Assembly: GCF_001522545.3 (NCBI RefSeq)
Contig: NC_031768.1
Coordinates: 85,985,385-86,049,384 of the forward strand
Reading direction: 5' to 3'
Source: Parus major
Lineage: Eukaryota; Chordata; Aves; Passeriformes; Paridae
Length of the DNA: 64,000 bases
Position 1 is the first letter of the stretch. Each line of letters opens with the position of its first letter. A program made the position numbers and the translations under genes. This document shows, one piece after another, positions 24,931-36,900 of this stretch. The notes under the pieces were generated by a model that searched no databases, had not been told where the DNA came from, and saw nothing but the letters and a program-made list of their open reading frames with translations.

Positions 24931-27760
24931 GAAAAGTCTTTAATTCTAAATTATTTTTTTTAATTTTGCTGTCACTTGTGGGTGTACTTTGTTCCTTCTC
25001 TGTGACATAGTACCTCAGTTTCTTCCTATCTTCTAGAATATCATCTGTCTTCTTATTCCCTCTTTTCCTTTGTAATTCTCAGTTCTCTTTCTTTGTGGTG
25101 TTGGATATTTTTCCCACACACTTAGAAATCTGGGAATAAATGTAAGTGTAGTCTCTCTAATACTTTCACTCAAAGGGTAGTTTCTCTAATACTTTTATCC
25201 ACCCTTCCCATTACCAGGTTTTACCCTATAGTTCTTGGTTTTTATTTGATTGTTTAAGCTACTTGCATTTGTCTGCCCCATGTTTTTAATGTTTTTCCCA
25301 GCATCCAGCTAGGACACTTGATATGGTTCTTACTGCATTTTCCTACCTTCCATCTGAACCCATTCAATTGTTGAAGTACACCAACATATTTTTTCTGAAT
25401 CAGGTACTGAAGTCATAAAAGGCTAGGAAGAACATCAAGTTGAAGCGGTTATATTTCCCTATTTTCACTGACATGTATGAACCTCAATAAGAGGAGATAT
25501 GTTGGATCTGATAATCAAAAAGTGGTACAGCTCTTAACATGCAAGCCCTATTTTTAAAGCACCTCTGTTTCCATCTGAGCCAACTTAGTTTTAGAGGGGA
25601 GAGAAAATTAAGTGGGAAACATGACTGGGCATTTGTTTTTAACACAGTAATATTAGTTGCATACATGCAAATGTAACGTGCTTGAAGTTCTAGAGAGATT
25701 TAGAGAAGCATTTTAAATGGTTAAACGGGAATCCTAAAGGCAGGCCTAGCAGATGGAAATGGCTCTAGGCTGCTCTAGGCTCTTGGGCTTACCAACATAA
25801 AAGACAGTGAATGATTTCTTGCTGTTCTACAGCTGAGTCTCACTCCCATTGAAGTTTTGCTGCTGAATTTAGTAGCAGTAGGACAGGAGGTTTTCTTGCT
25901 GTTAGCATAATTACTACACTTATACTTTACTTAGTGTGCTCCTCTACTTGCTGGGATTGACAGCTCTGTAAATCTCTCAGCTGACATCAAATTAGGTTTC
26001 CTGTACCTAGTACAGAAGACAAGCAAACCCTTCCCTGTGATTCACAAGTTGAGTTAAGAGTTTGTGTGCGGAAGAGCTGCTCATGTGGAATGGAGCTATG
26101 GACAGCTTTCCTTCTCTCACAGAGTCAAGAATCTCATCTTGGCCAGAGGATCAAACTGCTGTACCTAACCACAGTTTGGAACTAGGTCGGAATTAAGAAT
26201 GCTCCTTTAAGTAGTCCTAGGGCCAAGAGATTTGGCTCAGCGTACAGTTATGAAAAAGAGTAGAAAAGAAACACTGATGTGTCAGGGCTCCCTTACTAAC
26301 AGGGCAAACAGCCAGCTCCCACTATGAGGTGACAACAATTGAAAGCCCTGCCAGGAAAGAAGGCAGAGATCTTCTATCTTTTGAACTGTACACTATAGTT
26401 TCTGTTTTCTCATTGAATCCCTTAAGGTGTTCTATACTAAATTATTTCCTTACTGAAAGCTGGTGGTCACTTCTTTTGTTCCAAAAAGGGAGAAAAATTC
26501 AGAAGCAAACTAACTTCACCAACATGGCTTAAGGTAAAGGCTAAAGGTAACCATAACCTGCTTTGGTACTTTAACATTCGATTTAGGGAATACTAATGGG
26601 TGAATATATTCCAGAGGCTGGAAATTTTGATAATTTAATTTGATTCAATTAACTTCTCCATACAAGGTGACCCATTGCAATCCATTGCTGCAACAAAACA
26701 GCTGAAAATTTTGGTGAAAACAAAAGTTGGTGGTTTTTTAAGCTTAATTGAATTGAGCCCTTTATTTATTATAGAGAAAATAATACTAATTTACTAGGGG
26801 AAAAAAAAAAAAAAGGACTTTATTTTAAAAACTGCATTAAGAAAATAATTCTGATAGAGTACAAATAGAGTTGGAGAGTTGAGTTGGGCTAAATTTGCCT
26901 AACAGCTTTCTGTTCTAAGAATACTTTGGTTCTGCATTAGCTCCAGTAAAAAAACCCAAACAGCCCACCACTAAAAAACCTGTGTTCTCCTGAGTGAGTT
27001 TCCACCTGCAACTGACTGAAGTCCTGCAAACAATTTGTGTGATGATTCACAGGAAGGAATAGGTTTCAATTCCTTCTCTTTGAGCTGTGTTGATTTGGCA
27101 AGGAAATGGGAGCAAAACAATGTTAGTCACATAATTATGAGATCTGGCCTAGAATTCCCACTGAATATATGTGATGAGAAGTGAATTACCTTTCATATGC
27201 ATAGGGTTTTTTTAAAAATTCATATAGCGTAATAGAAACAGTGACTAAATTAATTAATTACAGGGCTTTATATAATAAAAAACAACTCCCCAAAATAGTT
27301 TCACTGAATTTTATGACATCATCCTATTTGTATTGTATATACTCTCCATTCCTACAGTTGTCAGAAAACCTTATTTTTATGAAATTGATGGGGTTTGCCA
27401 TTTGGTTTTTGAGGCCTGAGGACACATTTAGGACCTGTTTCCAGGTCTCTGCAATTTTTCATTGCAATTTGAAAGAGTTAGGAGCTTTTTTAGCATTGGG
27501 TCCTTAAAAAAGACTTCAATAAGTTATAGGTAATTTCTTCAGTGCACTTAAGTTTTAAAGAAAGCCAACCATATTACTCTTCACAGGTAGTTATGTGCAC
27601 ACCAGCAATCTGTGACAAAATCAGTGAATGCTGGAGCCAAACTGAAAAGTTTGGTTTGCTGATGTAGCTGCATTCCCAGAGCTGCTGCTAGGATGTAGTT
27701 AGTTGCATTTACGAAACTTGCTGGTTTCCTACTGCTTTTGTTTTGGGGATGTGGCTTGTG
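24931..27760. other. Intergenic region between TULP3 and TEAD4
   Basis: AT-rich, with short A/T runs such as 26801-26815. No exon, RNA gene or known transposable element is recognised. The open frames here are short and unremarkable. Confidence 0.6.
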
Positions 27761-28392
27761 GCTTCCCAACGCTAGTGCGATTCTCAGTCTCGTATCAGCA
27801 TTTTCTAGCGCAGCTCGCTGGCATTCCTGTACGAGCAGGTAGAGAAGGAGCAGCTCCGCCGTGACTGAGAAAAGCCGAGGGGAAACACCGCTTTGCGGGT
27901 GGGTGGGCGAGTGCTCAGTTCCTGCGCTGCCCTCGGGGGCAGCCCGCCGGGCTGCGGCTGTTCGCAGTGGTTCCGCGGTGCCGGCTGGCAATCACGGCCG
28001 CTCTCTGAGGGGCTCGGCAGCCGCTGCGCCCGCCGCGCAGGGGGGAGCCCGGGAGCCGCGTCCCTGCCCGGGCGGCGCGGGGGTGTCCCCGGGGCCGGAG
28101 CCCCTCAGGGGCGCTTGGCCCATCGCCCCGGGGAAAGCACCGGGCAAGCGGCGGCATTCCCGGGGATCCGAGGCCGGCCCGTCCGGACTGCGCTCTCCAA
28201 GTTCTCCACCGCCGGGCGCCGTGCCTGCTCTCGATTCCTGGAGGCGGCGGCGTTCCGCCCGCTCCCAGCGCTGCCGAGCCGCCCCCTTCCCCCGCTCCCG
28301 GCCGCCCGCCCGGAGTTTCCTTCCCCCGCCCCCGCGGGCCCCTCTTCCGGCCATTGCCCGCGTTCCCTCCGCCCCGGTCACACACGGCCCCC

Positions 28393-28518
28393 NNNNNNNN
28401 NNNNNNNNNNNNNNNNNNNNNNNNNNNNNNNNNNNNNNNNNNNNNNNNNNNNNNNNNNNNNNNNNNNNNNNNNNNNNNNNNNNNNNNNNNNNNNNNNNNN
28501 NNNNNNNNNNNNNNNNNN
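28393..28518. other. Assembly gap (126 N)
   Basis: A run of 126 undetermined bases in the GC-rich core of the CpG island. The true length is unknown, so frames cannot be carried across it. Confidence 0.99.
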
Positions 28519-28593
28519 CCCAGCCCCGTCCCAGCCCCTGCCTTAGCCGGCAGTCCCTCCCTCCCTCGGCTGCCTTCATTTCATACCAACTCT

Positions 28594-28609
28594 CATTCCT
28601 CGCATTCCT
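28594..28609 (+). promoter_or_regulatory. Tandem MCAT (TEAD-binding) elements
   Basis: CATTCCT occurs at 28594-28600 and again at 28603-28609. The CATTCC cores are 3 bases apart in the same orientation. CATTCC is the MCAT element recognised by the TEA domain, and direct repeats with this spacing are, from memory, the arrangement preferred by TEAD dimers. Another CATTCCT is at 27822-27828 and further CATTCC cores occur near 28792 and 28816. The motif match is seen; the function is inferred. Confidence 0.55.
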
Positions 28610-28635
28610 CACTTCCTCCTTTCAAACTCCAGGGG

Positions 28636-28644
28636 AAATAAAAA
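28636..28644 (+). promoter_or_regulatory. Weak TATA-like element
   Basis: AAATAAAAA is an isolated AT-rich patch in GC-rich sequence, 27 bases after the tandem MCAT and 89 bases before the splice donor. It could act as a degenerate TATA element with a start near 28665-28670. This is speculative. Confidence 0.25.
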
Positions 28645-28779
28645 CCCTCCCTTTTCCTCCCAAACTCCTGCCCGGCCGCCCCCCCCGCCCCGCCGCCGCC
28701 CGGGCTCGCCGTCCCGCCGGCCGCGCTCCTCAGGTGAGTGTGCGCTTTGTGCCTCCGCTCCCGCCGGCCCGGCTGCCCC

Positions 28780-28821
28780 CCCATCCCATCCCATTCCAAC
28801 CCATCCCATCCCATCTCATTC
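28780..28821. repeat. (CCCAT)n-like pentanucleotide repeat
   Basis: Imperfect array of CCCAT units interrupted by CATTCCAA and CTCATTCC, in the first intron just past the donor at 28734. Confidence 0.8.
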
Positions 28822-29094
28822 CCTCCCCTCCCGGCCACCCGCCCGGCCCGGCATTGTTCGCCTCTCCCCGCCGCCGCGGGACCGGCAAGGGGAGCCCCGC
28901 GGGCCCACCCCGGAGCCGCTCCTCGCCAACTTTTTTCTTTGCGACTTGGCGGCGGCGGCGATGCTGAGCGGGAGGCTGACCCGCCCGCTGCCCCTGTCCC
29001 AGCCCCCGCTCCCACCCCTGCGGGCTCGGGGGTGGGGATCGGGCGGGAGCGAGGGGCAGGCGCGCACTAACAGCGCTCGGTGCTCTCTTGGCAG

Positions 29095-29164
29095 AAAGTC
29101 CTGGAGCTGAAGGAGGATTTGAAGCCGGTCCCCGCTGCCCCTGCGGAGCAGCAGCCTCGCCCAG
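29095..29164 (+). other. TEAD4: Inferred TEAD4 leader exon 2
   Basis: A good acceptor (CTCTCTTGGCAG) and donor (GTCAGGAC) bound 70 bases with no ATG. It is open in one frame (KVLELKEDLKPVP then APAEQQPRP) and ends one base into a codon. This is exactly the phase of the exon at 42907, so the frame continues into TEAD4. It could be a 5' UTR exon or part of an N-terminally extended form. I have no transcript evidence. Confidence 0.45.
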
Positions 29165-32100
29165 GTCAGGACACGCTGTTCCGCGATGGCTTTGGCGCGG
29201 GGCGAAGGGGCGCGGGTGCCTGCGGGAGACGGGCTGGAAGGGAGGGTGGGAGCCGCTCGTGTGCGACAGGCGAGGCACAGGCGTACAAAGGAAGCGATGG
29301 GAACATCCTCAATGGAGCCTCCGGCGGCTTCCCCCGCCAGGAAGGGGCTGCCGGCGCTGCCACTTCGGGAACTCGCTCGCTGAAAACTGCAGCGCTAATG
29401 GGGAGGGGGAAAAAAAGAGAAAGAGGTTTCTGTACGGGTCGTAGGGATGCGCTTGGGGAGGGTGGAAAGAAGGAGCAGTACTTAATGTAGTAAATTTTAA
29501 TGTAAATTATAGAATTTTTTTTTTGGGGGGGGGAAACAGAACAAAAAAATCATAAGGAAGCTTATCTGTGAGAAGGTACGTAAGTTGTTGTAGGGCATTT
29601 ACCAAAAGATGAGAGAATGTTTTCCCAGTTCAGTTATTCTGAAGTTAGAGTTGAATTTTGGTGGCATGCCACAGGAAAGGATTAAAGAAACCCCAAACAA
29701 ACCAAGCACACACACAAAAAAGCCAAACAAAAAGCTTTCCGGAATAATCTTTTATCTTATGCAGGTAATTCCGTTTAAACAATTTCCTGCATGGGATACT
29801 AAAGTGGGGCTTTTTTGCAGAAGACGAAAGAAGTGTAACTCCACATGTTTTATGGTCTTCTGTAAAGTATTTTATAGTGAACGATCACATATGTTAAAAA
29901 AAAACCCTAACGAAAACTCAGAACTAACCACAACTAATTACCAACTTTGTTTTTGTTTAACCTGGAGTTACACTCATGTTACTTTCTAACCTTAAAAGGG
30001 TTGAGTTCTGCGACTCCTCTGCAAATAAACAACACAAAATACTTTTCAAGTATAGGGGGCTGAGTAGGAGGAAAGGAGATTTAGGGATGGGATTTTTATC
30101 TTTTCCTGTTCCTGGGAACAGGTCGGCTTTCCCAGGACCTGACTGCGGTGTCTGTGTGCAGAGTGAGCAGAGCATTCGTTCACCTGTCTGTCCATCTGTC
30201 TGGGTCGATGTGAGAGGTTTTATTGTTCTCCCGCAGAAGGAAGTGGGCAGCAGGACAGGGCAGAGAGGGACGGGGAGGAGCGAGAGGAGCAGGACAAGGG
30301 GGAAAGCAGAGTGGGTACGTAGCAAGATCTGGGGCTGGGCTGATGCTGCTGTACAGTCACCAGTGCAATTAAAGCCTTTTGGTTTCAATAGCTTGTTCTC
30401 ATGACAGAGAAGAGCCTGGGATAGTCCTGTAATGAATGCAGAGGGACTTCTTTATAAGGGCTGCCGGATGCTGAGGGACTCTGTGGTTTCCTCTGGAACT
30501 TGGGATGGCAGAGTGAAGGGCAGTCAGTCACCTTTTCAGGTTTTCCTAAATTCCAGTGGGAATGGCTCCCTCAAACTTGAGCATGCAGCAGTCTTACCAG
30601 TCTCTAAGCTGGGCTATCAGCTCATTGTTGGTGTCCTCTTGGAGGTGATCCTGGAAGCAAACAAATGTGCATGAGAGTGGTTACCAGGAATTTCTCCACT
30701 GTCTTGGATCCTGCCACTTCTTTTGGATTTTTAAATTAATGTTACCGATGGTTTTGAACTACTTTAGGCAATTATTGTGATAAGCATTTCAGTTGGTGTA
30801 TCAAAAAACATCTGTGGGAGAACGGTATGAAAATAGTACTGCTAAGCTTTAAAGAGAAAAAGGGCTCCATGGGACCCTATTTTGTCTGTGGCTTACAAAA
30901 AAAAAAAAGTCACAGTTGCTGTTGGTTTTCTTACTCGGGTATTAGTTTCACAGAATTCAAGTAAGCAGAGTTCTGAGAGGGTTGCTGAAAAGTACTGTTT
31001 CCAGGAGATTCAGCTTTCATCTCTGTTTGCATGCTTATTCGCAGCTTTTCGTCCTTGGTATTATGTGTCCTTTAATGTATCTTTCAGCTCTTGGTTCCAT
31101 CCCAGTGTAAGCCGAGGGCTGGGCCCACAAAGAGTTGAGGCTGGCACTGCTACGGACCCTCAGAGCCTCAGAGTGCCCATTTCCTTACTTGTCACATCTC
31201 TGTGCTTTGTCACTGGCAGGGACGCTGGCACTGCTGTTCACTGCCCCGGGGCTGGTCCACAGCAAAAGTAGCACTCGCTTTTAGCAAGTTGTTTTCAGCC
31301 ACATCTGCTCGTTCTCCTGTCAAATTAATCATATGTGGTGTGATAAACATAAGTTAATCATGTGCTGCTGGTGTGTCTGGAGAAGGGGGAGCAATGACTA
31401 GGAGGTGAAGGGTGGGAGAAGAATGGGGACATTTTATTAACAACATTGCCATTTTTCCCCACCGTAAGTAGTTCCTTGGACCACGTGTACAGCAGCTCCT
31501 GTGAGCGCAAAACGATTTTCTGTTTTATTTGACCACAACTGTATCTTCAGAATGTGAAAATTTAGTATTACCTTTTATAAAAGTTCTATTATACTTTCCC
31601 TATAGCTCATGTTTGTCTTTTGTTCATTTGTTTGGTTTGGGGGTCGGTTTGGTTCTTCCCTCCCACTCCCCCATGCTATGTAGAAGTTTTCTTGGGCAAG
31701 GTTTTCATCAACCAGTGTACATCAGAAAAGTTTTCTTACTCTACTGCAGCAGTTTTTGCCTTGGTGTGTATTTCTCTGAAATGATTGCTTATTATTTCTC
31801 TCTGCATTTGCATCTTTTAAGTTCTTACAAACTACTAATGAGGGTATAGTAATAATATTTTTCAATTTTCTGGGTCTAATTATTGGCCGTTTTTTATACT
31901 CTTCACTTTCTTCAGTTTATCTGTGTTTCTTTGTCAGAATGAGATCCAATATTCCACGAGTTGGAGTGATTCATCTCTCTTGCCTGAAGTGATATCTGAG
32001 CCCAGGGAGATTAAAGTCACATTGGTCATTTTGCAGAAGCATTTGCTTTGCAGACAACTCTCTCATTTGTTCTGCATTCTCACTCTTGCCTGTCTTTAGC

Positions 32101-33968
32101 TCCTGCTTCTGGGAGGGCCTTTTCCTTGATGTTATCTCTGGGTTTTCTTTGCATTACTTTTTCCACATAGTCCTATTTGTCTCCCTTGCTTCTTTCCTTT
32201 TTTTTTTCTTTACACTAACAACCCTTTGAGTTGCTTCTACCCACTAGTGTTCATAAACTTCATTCTGTATCACCCGCAAGTTTCATTAACATTACTTTGA
32301 GTCAGTCTTACTTAGATCTTTAAGATGTCAACTGGATTGGCAAAAATGTCTGCAGCAACCCAGTAGATGCCCTCTGTATTTGTTGGTTCTGTTTGTGTCT
32401 CATATATCATTATGCATAGTTTTGAAACCATTAGTTAATTTTCTAATAATATGATCAGTGCTCTCCAAAGCCAATCTGAAGTAATTTTTTAGCTGTGATT
32501 TCCATAGAGAGTAACAAATACTATTTTAAATCTGAACTTACTTTGTTTTGCACTGTGTTCTCTTCATTCTCTACCTTCACAGCATTTCTGTCTTCCTATG
32601 AGGAGCAGTCACGTTTATTAGGATTTACAGTAACGGATGCTCCTCTCTCTCCAACTTCTGCCAACAGCCATGCTAAATAAATGCCCGGCGTGTTCCTTTG
32701 TAGAGCCTTGTAAAAAAGCCATGAGTTGGCATGCATGGAGCTCATTACAAGATCTGAGACTAGATTATGAGAAAGAGTTTTTTAGGGGTAGGAGGTGGTG
32801 TTTTGAGTTCTTGGGGTTTTTTGGGAATGGGGGGAGGGTTTGGTAGGTTTTTGGTTTTATTGTTCCTGCTGGTTGGGTCCTCCTTTTTCTGGAGATGATG
32901 CAGTCACTCCTCTTTGTTTTTAACACCATATGAATTAGACGTTTTCCTGCTAGGGAGGGGCAGGTTTTCCAGTTCCTGGTGCTACTGGCTGAGTCACTGG
33001 CTCTGTTTTTCTGTTCTCTTGTAGGTTTATAATTTACCTTGTTCTTACCTTAGTTAGAATGTGATTGCCAAAGGATAGGTGTTTTACACTCCTGTATTTC
33101 TGAGACTTGAGTGCCAGTGGCTTTCAGAGCCTGGGTGGAAGCCTTCGAAACATCTGCTTTGCTATTGCCAAAGAGAAAATAAATCAGCAGAGCCCTCAAA
33201 GTGCCTCCCTTCCAACGATATGGTAACCATTAATGACAGATGTCCAGGCAAAGTGTAATCTCTTGTAACCTGGACCGCTTGAACTAAGGAGGGAATGTCA
33301 AGAGAACATGGAGCAGGTGTATACTGAAATGGAAAGGGAGGATTTATTAATGTGTCCTAAGTTCATTTTACCTGATCATACATCTCTGTAGCTCATTGAA
33401 ATAAAGCTCTTCTGTACCAGACTAGCAGGACTTTTGGCAGATCTTTTGCTTTGAAAATCTTGTCACCTTAGGGGGGGGGAAAAGGTATAAAAGAGAGGTT
33501 TGTGTAAGAAGGTTATATCCAAGCACACTCCCTGCTCTTTGAATTATCTTTATTTAAATAAAATTTTAAAATTTTATTTGCTTCTCTGCTCCCACTTGTT
33601 TGTGAAGGATCTCTGTGATCAGAAGAAAATAACTTCAGGCGGAACATATAAATCTCTTGCTTATAGCCGTCCAGTATGTGAACTGAAAAACAGAGTAGCA
33701 GCATCGTTTTCTACTGCTTTTGGTCACAGGTTTTATTTGTAAGAACATGCTTTAAAAACTGGAGCAGAGTCTGTGGTTGGCTGTGTCCCTTTAAGAATCT
33801 AGTTTTGCTTGGCTAGCTGCCCTTGTTCTCCTGTAGATTAATCCAGCAGAAGGTATATAACCTGTTGACCTTCCTGGTGAGAAGGGTCTGGAAGGGCAAA
33901 GAGATAAATCAGAAGGTTCATGCTTTCCTGCAATATCTGGAGACAAGTTTGTTTTTCAGTTTTTGACT

Positions 33969-33990
33969 GTTTTGTTTTGTTTTGTTTTTT
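33969..33990. repeat. (TTTTG)n simple repeat
   Basis: Short run of TTTTG units followed by a T tract. Confidence 0.8.
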
Positions 33991-36900
33991 TGACTGATTG
34001 ACCCTGTTTGAGGGTTGGGGTTGTAATTACAGATTCTCATTATTTTCATTCGCTTTATGTGAAATCACTGTGTGTTCAGCAGGTTGGAGATGATGGCATG
34101 TTTATGCCACATTTAGAGAAAGGAAAGAGTTCTGAACTCAAAATTACACTGGTCTGAGTTGAGGGTGGCTTTAGAGTCTAGTGTATCAAACTGGTAGGAG
34201 CACTGGAATCTAGTAAAAATGTCTGGTGTGTGTTTGCTAGGAAATTTCACAGTGTTTCACAGAAAGGTTGACTTTCCTCAGTGTCAGCTTTAAGGGCTAA
34301 ATGTGTAAACAGCGAATGTTGACCTGCTGCATGATGCAGATGGAGTGTGTACTCCAAAACTGAGCTGTGGTGGTGTCAATACCCCAGGAGAGCTGGGGTA
34401 GTAGCCATGGGTAGGGCTCACTCAGGTGTTTCATTGTGGCTGTTCTTAACTTAGACATTGCCTTATGATGAGCGTCAAACCCCTTTAAGCTCACGCCTGA
34501 CTACTACTGAAATCAAAGCACATGTGTAATTGGTTGATTGAAGGAGGAAAAGTCAAAAGAGCGCTGAGCATTGGTCCCATTTTATGTAGCTGTTCTGCCT
34601 GTTAGTGATTTGCATTTGTGTTGAGCCTTTAGTAGAGGGCTTAGTCCTGACCAGACAGGTCATGCCCACAACACAGACCACCTGCAAGCACTGCAGGAGG
34701 GGAAATCTGACTGCATTCATGGGTCCTGTGATCACTGTCTGTCTATTCTCTTGTAAGCCCAGGTTCAGCTACCTCTTTCTTGCTTGGACTGACTAGTTTT
34801 GGAGCTAAACATTTTCACTGCATTGGATGATATCTGCAAACATCTGTCTCTTGTCTGAGCTCATGTTCAGTTCTGACATTAGTGTCATTGGAAGCTGGGT
34901 ATGTCACAGTTGTGAGGCTTTGCTGGAACATCTGTCTTTGAGTCCTAGACAAGAGATTGAAAGATGTCATGAGCAGCATGCAGGATTAGGAAATAAGAAT
35001 TTGCTTTTGATATCATAAAGTGGGCTTGAGTCTTGGCTTAGAGTTACTTGTCAGCAAACCCTTAAAAGATGCTCAGTTTCCAGAGTATCAAACATGAGCC
35101 CCTCTGAAGTTACTACTTGCAATTACAAATCACTTTTAAAGTTAACCTTTTCTTGCCTTGAAGTTCTTGTCTAGATTTTAACCTTATTCTGATTCTACTG
35201 GGTGATTCACTTACATCTTCATGCTCTATTTTTTTCCATAGGTAAAATGGGTTTTTTTTGAGCCCATTGGTGAGATTTTCAGGACAACTGGATTTTGGCA
35301 AGGGTTGGCAACTCAGCTGAGTAGGAGCAAGGGTTTTTTAGGCTGCTATTGAAGATTCCTATCCTTTAATAAGGATAAGTGAATAACTCCTTGGGGGAAA
35401 TGCTCATCTTGATTTTTTTCTGTCTCTAGCTTGGTTTGGTAATCCTCAAGTAATTTTAGTCAGTCAATATCTTGTACTTGTCCGTACATAAAAGGACAGT
35501 TACAATTTTCCTGTGTTAGCTAACCAATGCTTCTGTGATAGAAAAGGGATGTGATTATTTGACTCCCCCCTGGTTCCTTCCTTTCTAACCAGCTCCAGGG
35601 AGAATGACTCCTGGTGACTGCTGCTGCTAGCACGAGGGTGACTAACCATTTTCACCCTGCCACAACCTTCATTCTGTTTGGGAAGCTGTGAAACACATGC
35701 CACATGTCTTGGAAAGTCAGGGAGAATGGGAGCTCTGGGAACAGTTCCCACATGGGAGATAACAGTGACTCCCCAGGAATTCCACTGTTCCTTTGAGAGC
35801 TGGGGCCAGCCCAGTGCGTGGCTCAATCCCAGCACAACCTGGCAGTGTCAATCTCTGCTGACCTTGCTGGCTCGTTTTTCTCTCCCAGCTGAGACATAAA
35901 TCACCCAGTAGTCATTTTGTCAGTCCCAGGTTGGTGGCCTTGTGATGTGGCCTGTGCCTGGGAGCTGGGCATGAGCTGCCCATTGCTCAGGATCTGTCCA
36001 CAAGCTGGCCACCCCTAGACTAGTGGGATCAGAACTGGCCTTTGGGGCTTTTTCCTCCCCTCCTTAGGGCAGCAAGGCTCTGTGCTCTGTTTCCTTTATC
36101 TCAAATGTAACTGATTGGATGGTGTGCAAGGCCACACACAGCCTTATCTCATCACATCCTGTTTGACTGCATTATCCAGGGCTGCACTGATAGAAGTTCT
36201 CCTCTCTCCTTGCTTTGATTTATATCACTCTGCTGGACACTACATCCTCTCTCTGTTTCAGCCAGAGCTAGCTACTGCAATCATTTAAGAGTTGTTTTGC
36301 TTTGCTCGGGAAGTCAGGTGCCTTTTGAACAGCAGCTGCTGCAGGGCAGTTTCGGTGTAGCAAACAAACCAAGCTTGATTTTGTGTTAGGCAGTGTGACA
36401 AGCATTCAGCTGGAGCCCAGCCTCCTGCTGGATATGATCTGAGGCTAGTAGTGCTTGTTCCTTTGTAAACCAGTCTCCTTCAGTGTTGAGACAGAGACAA
36501 AAATCTCACCATGCAGCCTGTGGATGTAATGAGTGTATTACCTTGCCCAATACAGAGAGGCACATCTCAGTTCTTTCCTCCTTGTCTGGCACTACTGCTA
36601 GTTAAGAGTTTTTACACCCTCTACAGCCAGTAACACTTACCTTAACTGGTTTTATTCATGGGATTATGCAGCATTACTCTGCTGTCCTGGGTGGATGGGG
36701 CTATTCACAGGGAATAGCCTGCATTACTCAGGATTGCAGGAGGCCCCAGGGCAAAAAGTGAGATGACAGCCGGGCTCAGTCCCTGGCTAAGCTGTTTGGA
36801 GTGTTTGAGGGAAGCCCTCTCAAGGGGTCCAGTGAGCTGCACCCACCCATCTCCCCTGTCTGCAGGCTGCTTTAATGATGGGAGTGCAGCTCCTAAGGAG

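Larger units (their letters stand above)
28519..28733 (+). other. TEAD4: Inferred TEAD4 first exon (3' portion)
   Basis: A strong donor follows CTCCTCAG at 28733 (GTGAGTGTG), in the CpG island upstream of TEAD4. The sequence back to the assembly gap has no ATG and is open in the frame that continues into TEAD4. The exon start is unknown. Exon status is inferred from the donor and location, not from protein similarity. Confidence 0.5.
27760..29460. promoter_or_regulatory. TEAD4: CpG island, presumed TEAD4 promoter
   Basis: GC content and CpG density rise abruptly at about 27760 and fall back by about 29460, the only such island in the window. It lies upstream of the TEAD4 exons and contains a strong splice donor (28734), an inferred leader exon (29095-29164), an ETS-type motif CTTCCGG (28344-28350) and several CATTCCT elements. 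A vertebrate CpG-island promoter for TEAD4 is the simplest reading. The transcription start cannot be placed, partly because of the gap. Long open frames on both strands here follow from GC-richness and are not genes. Confidence 0.8.

Noticed and set aside
27861..29490. Many long open frames on both strands (up to 368 codons) in the CpG island
   Set aside because: They come from stop-poor GC-rich sequence and from reading through the N gap. No domains are seen. Only the portion joined in frame to TEAD4 by plausible splice sites is discussed further.
29957..30404. Overlapping frames of about 142 codons on both strands
   Set aside because: Mirror-image open frames on opposite strands without motifs indicate base-composition effects, not genes.
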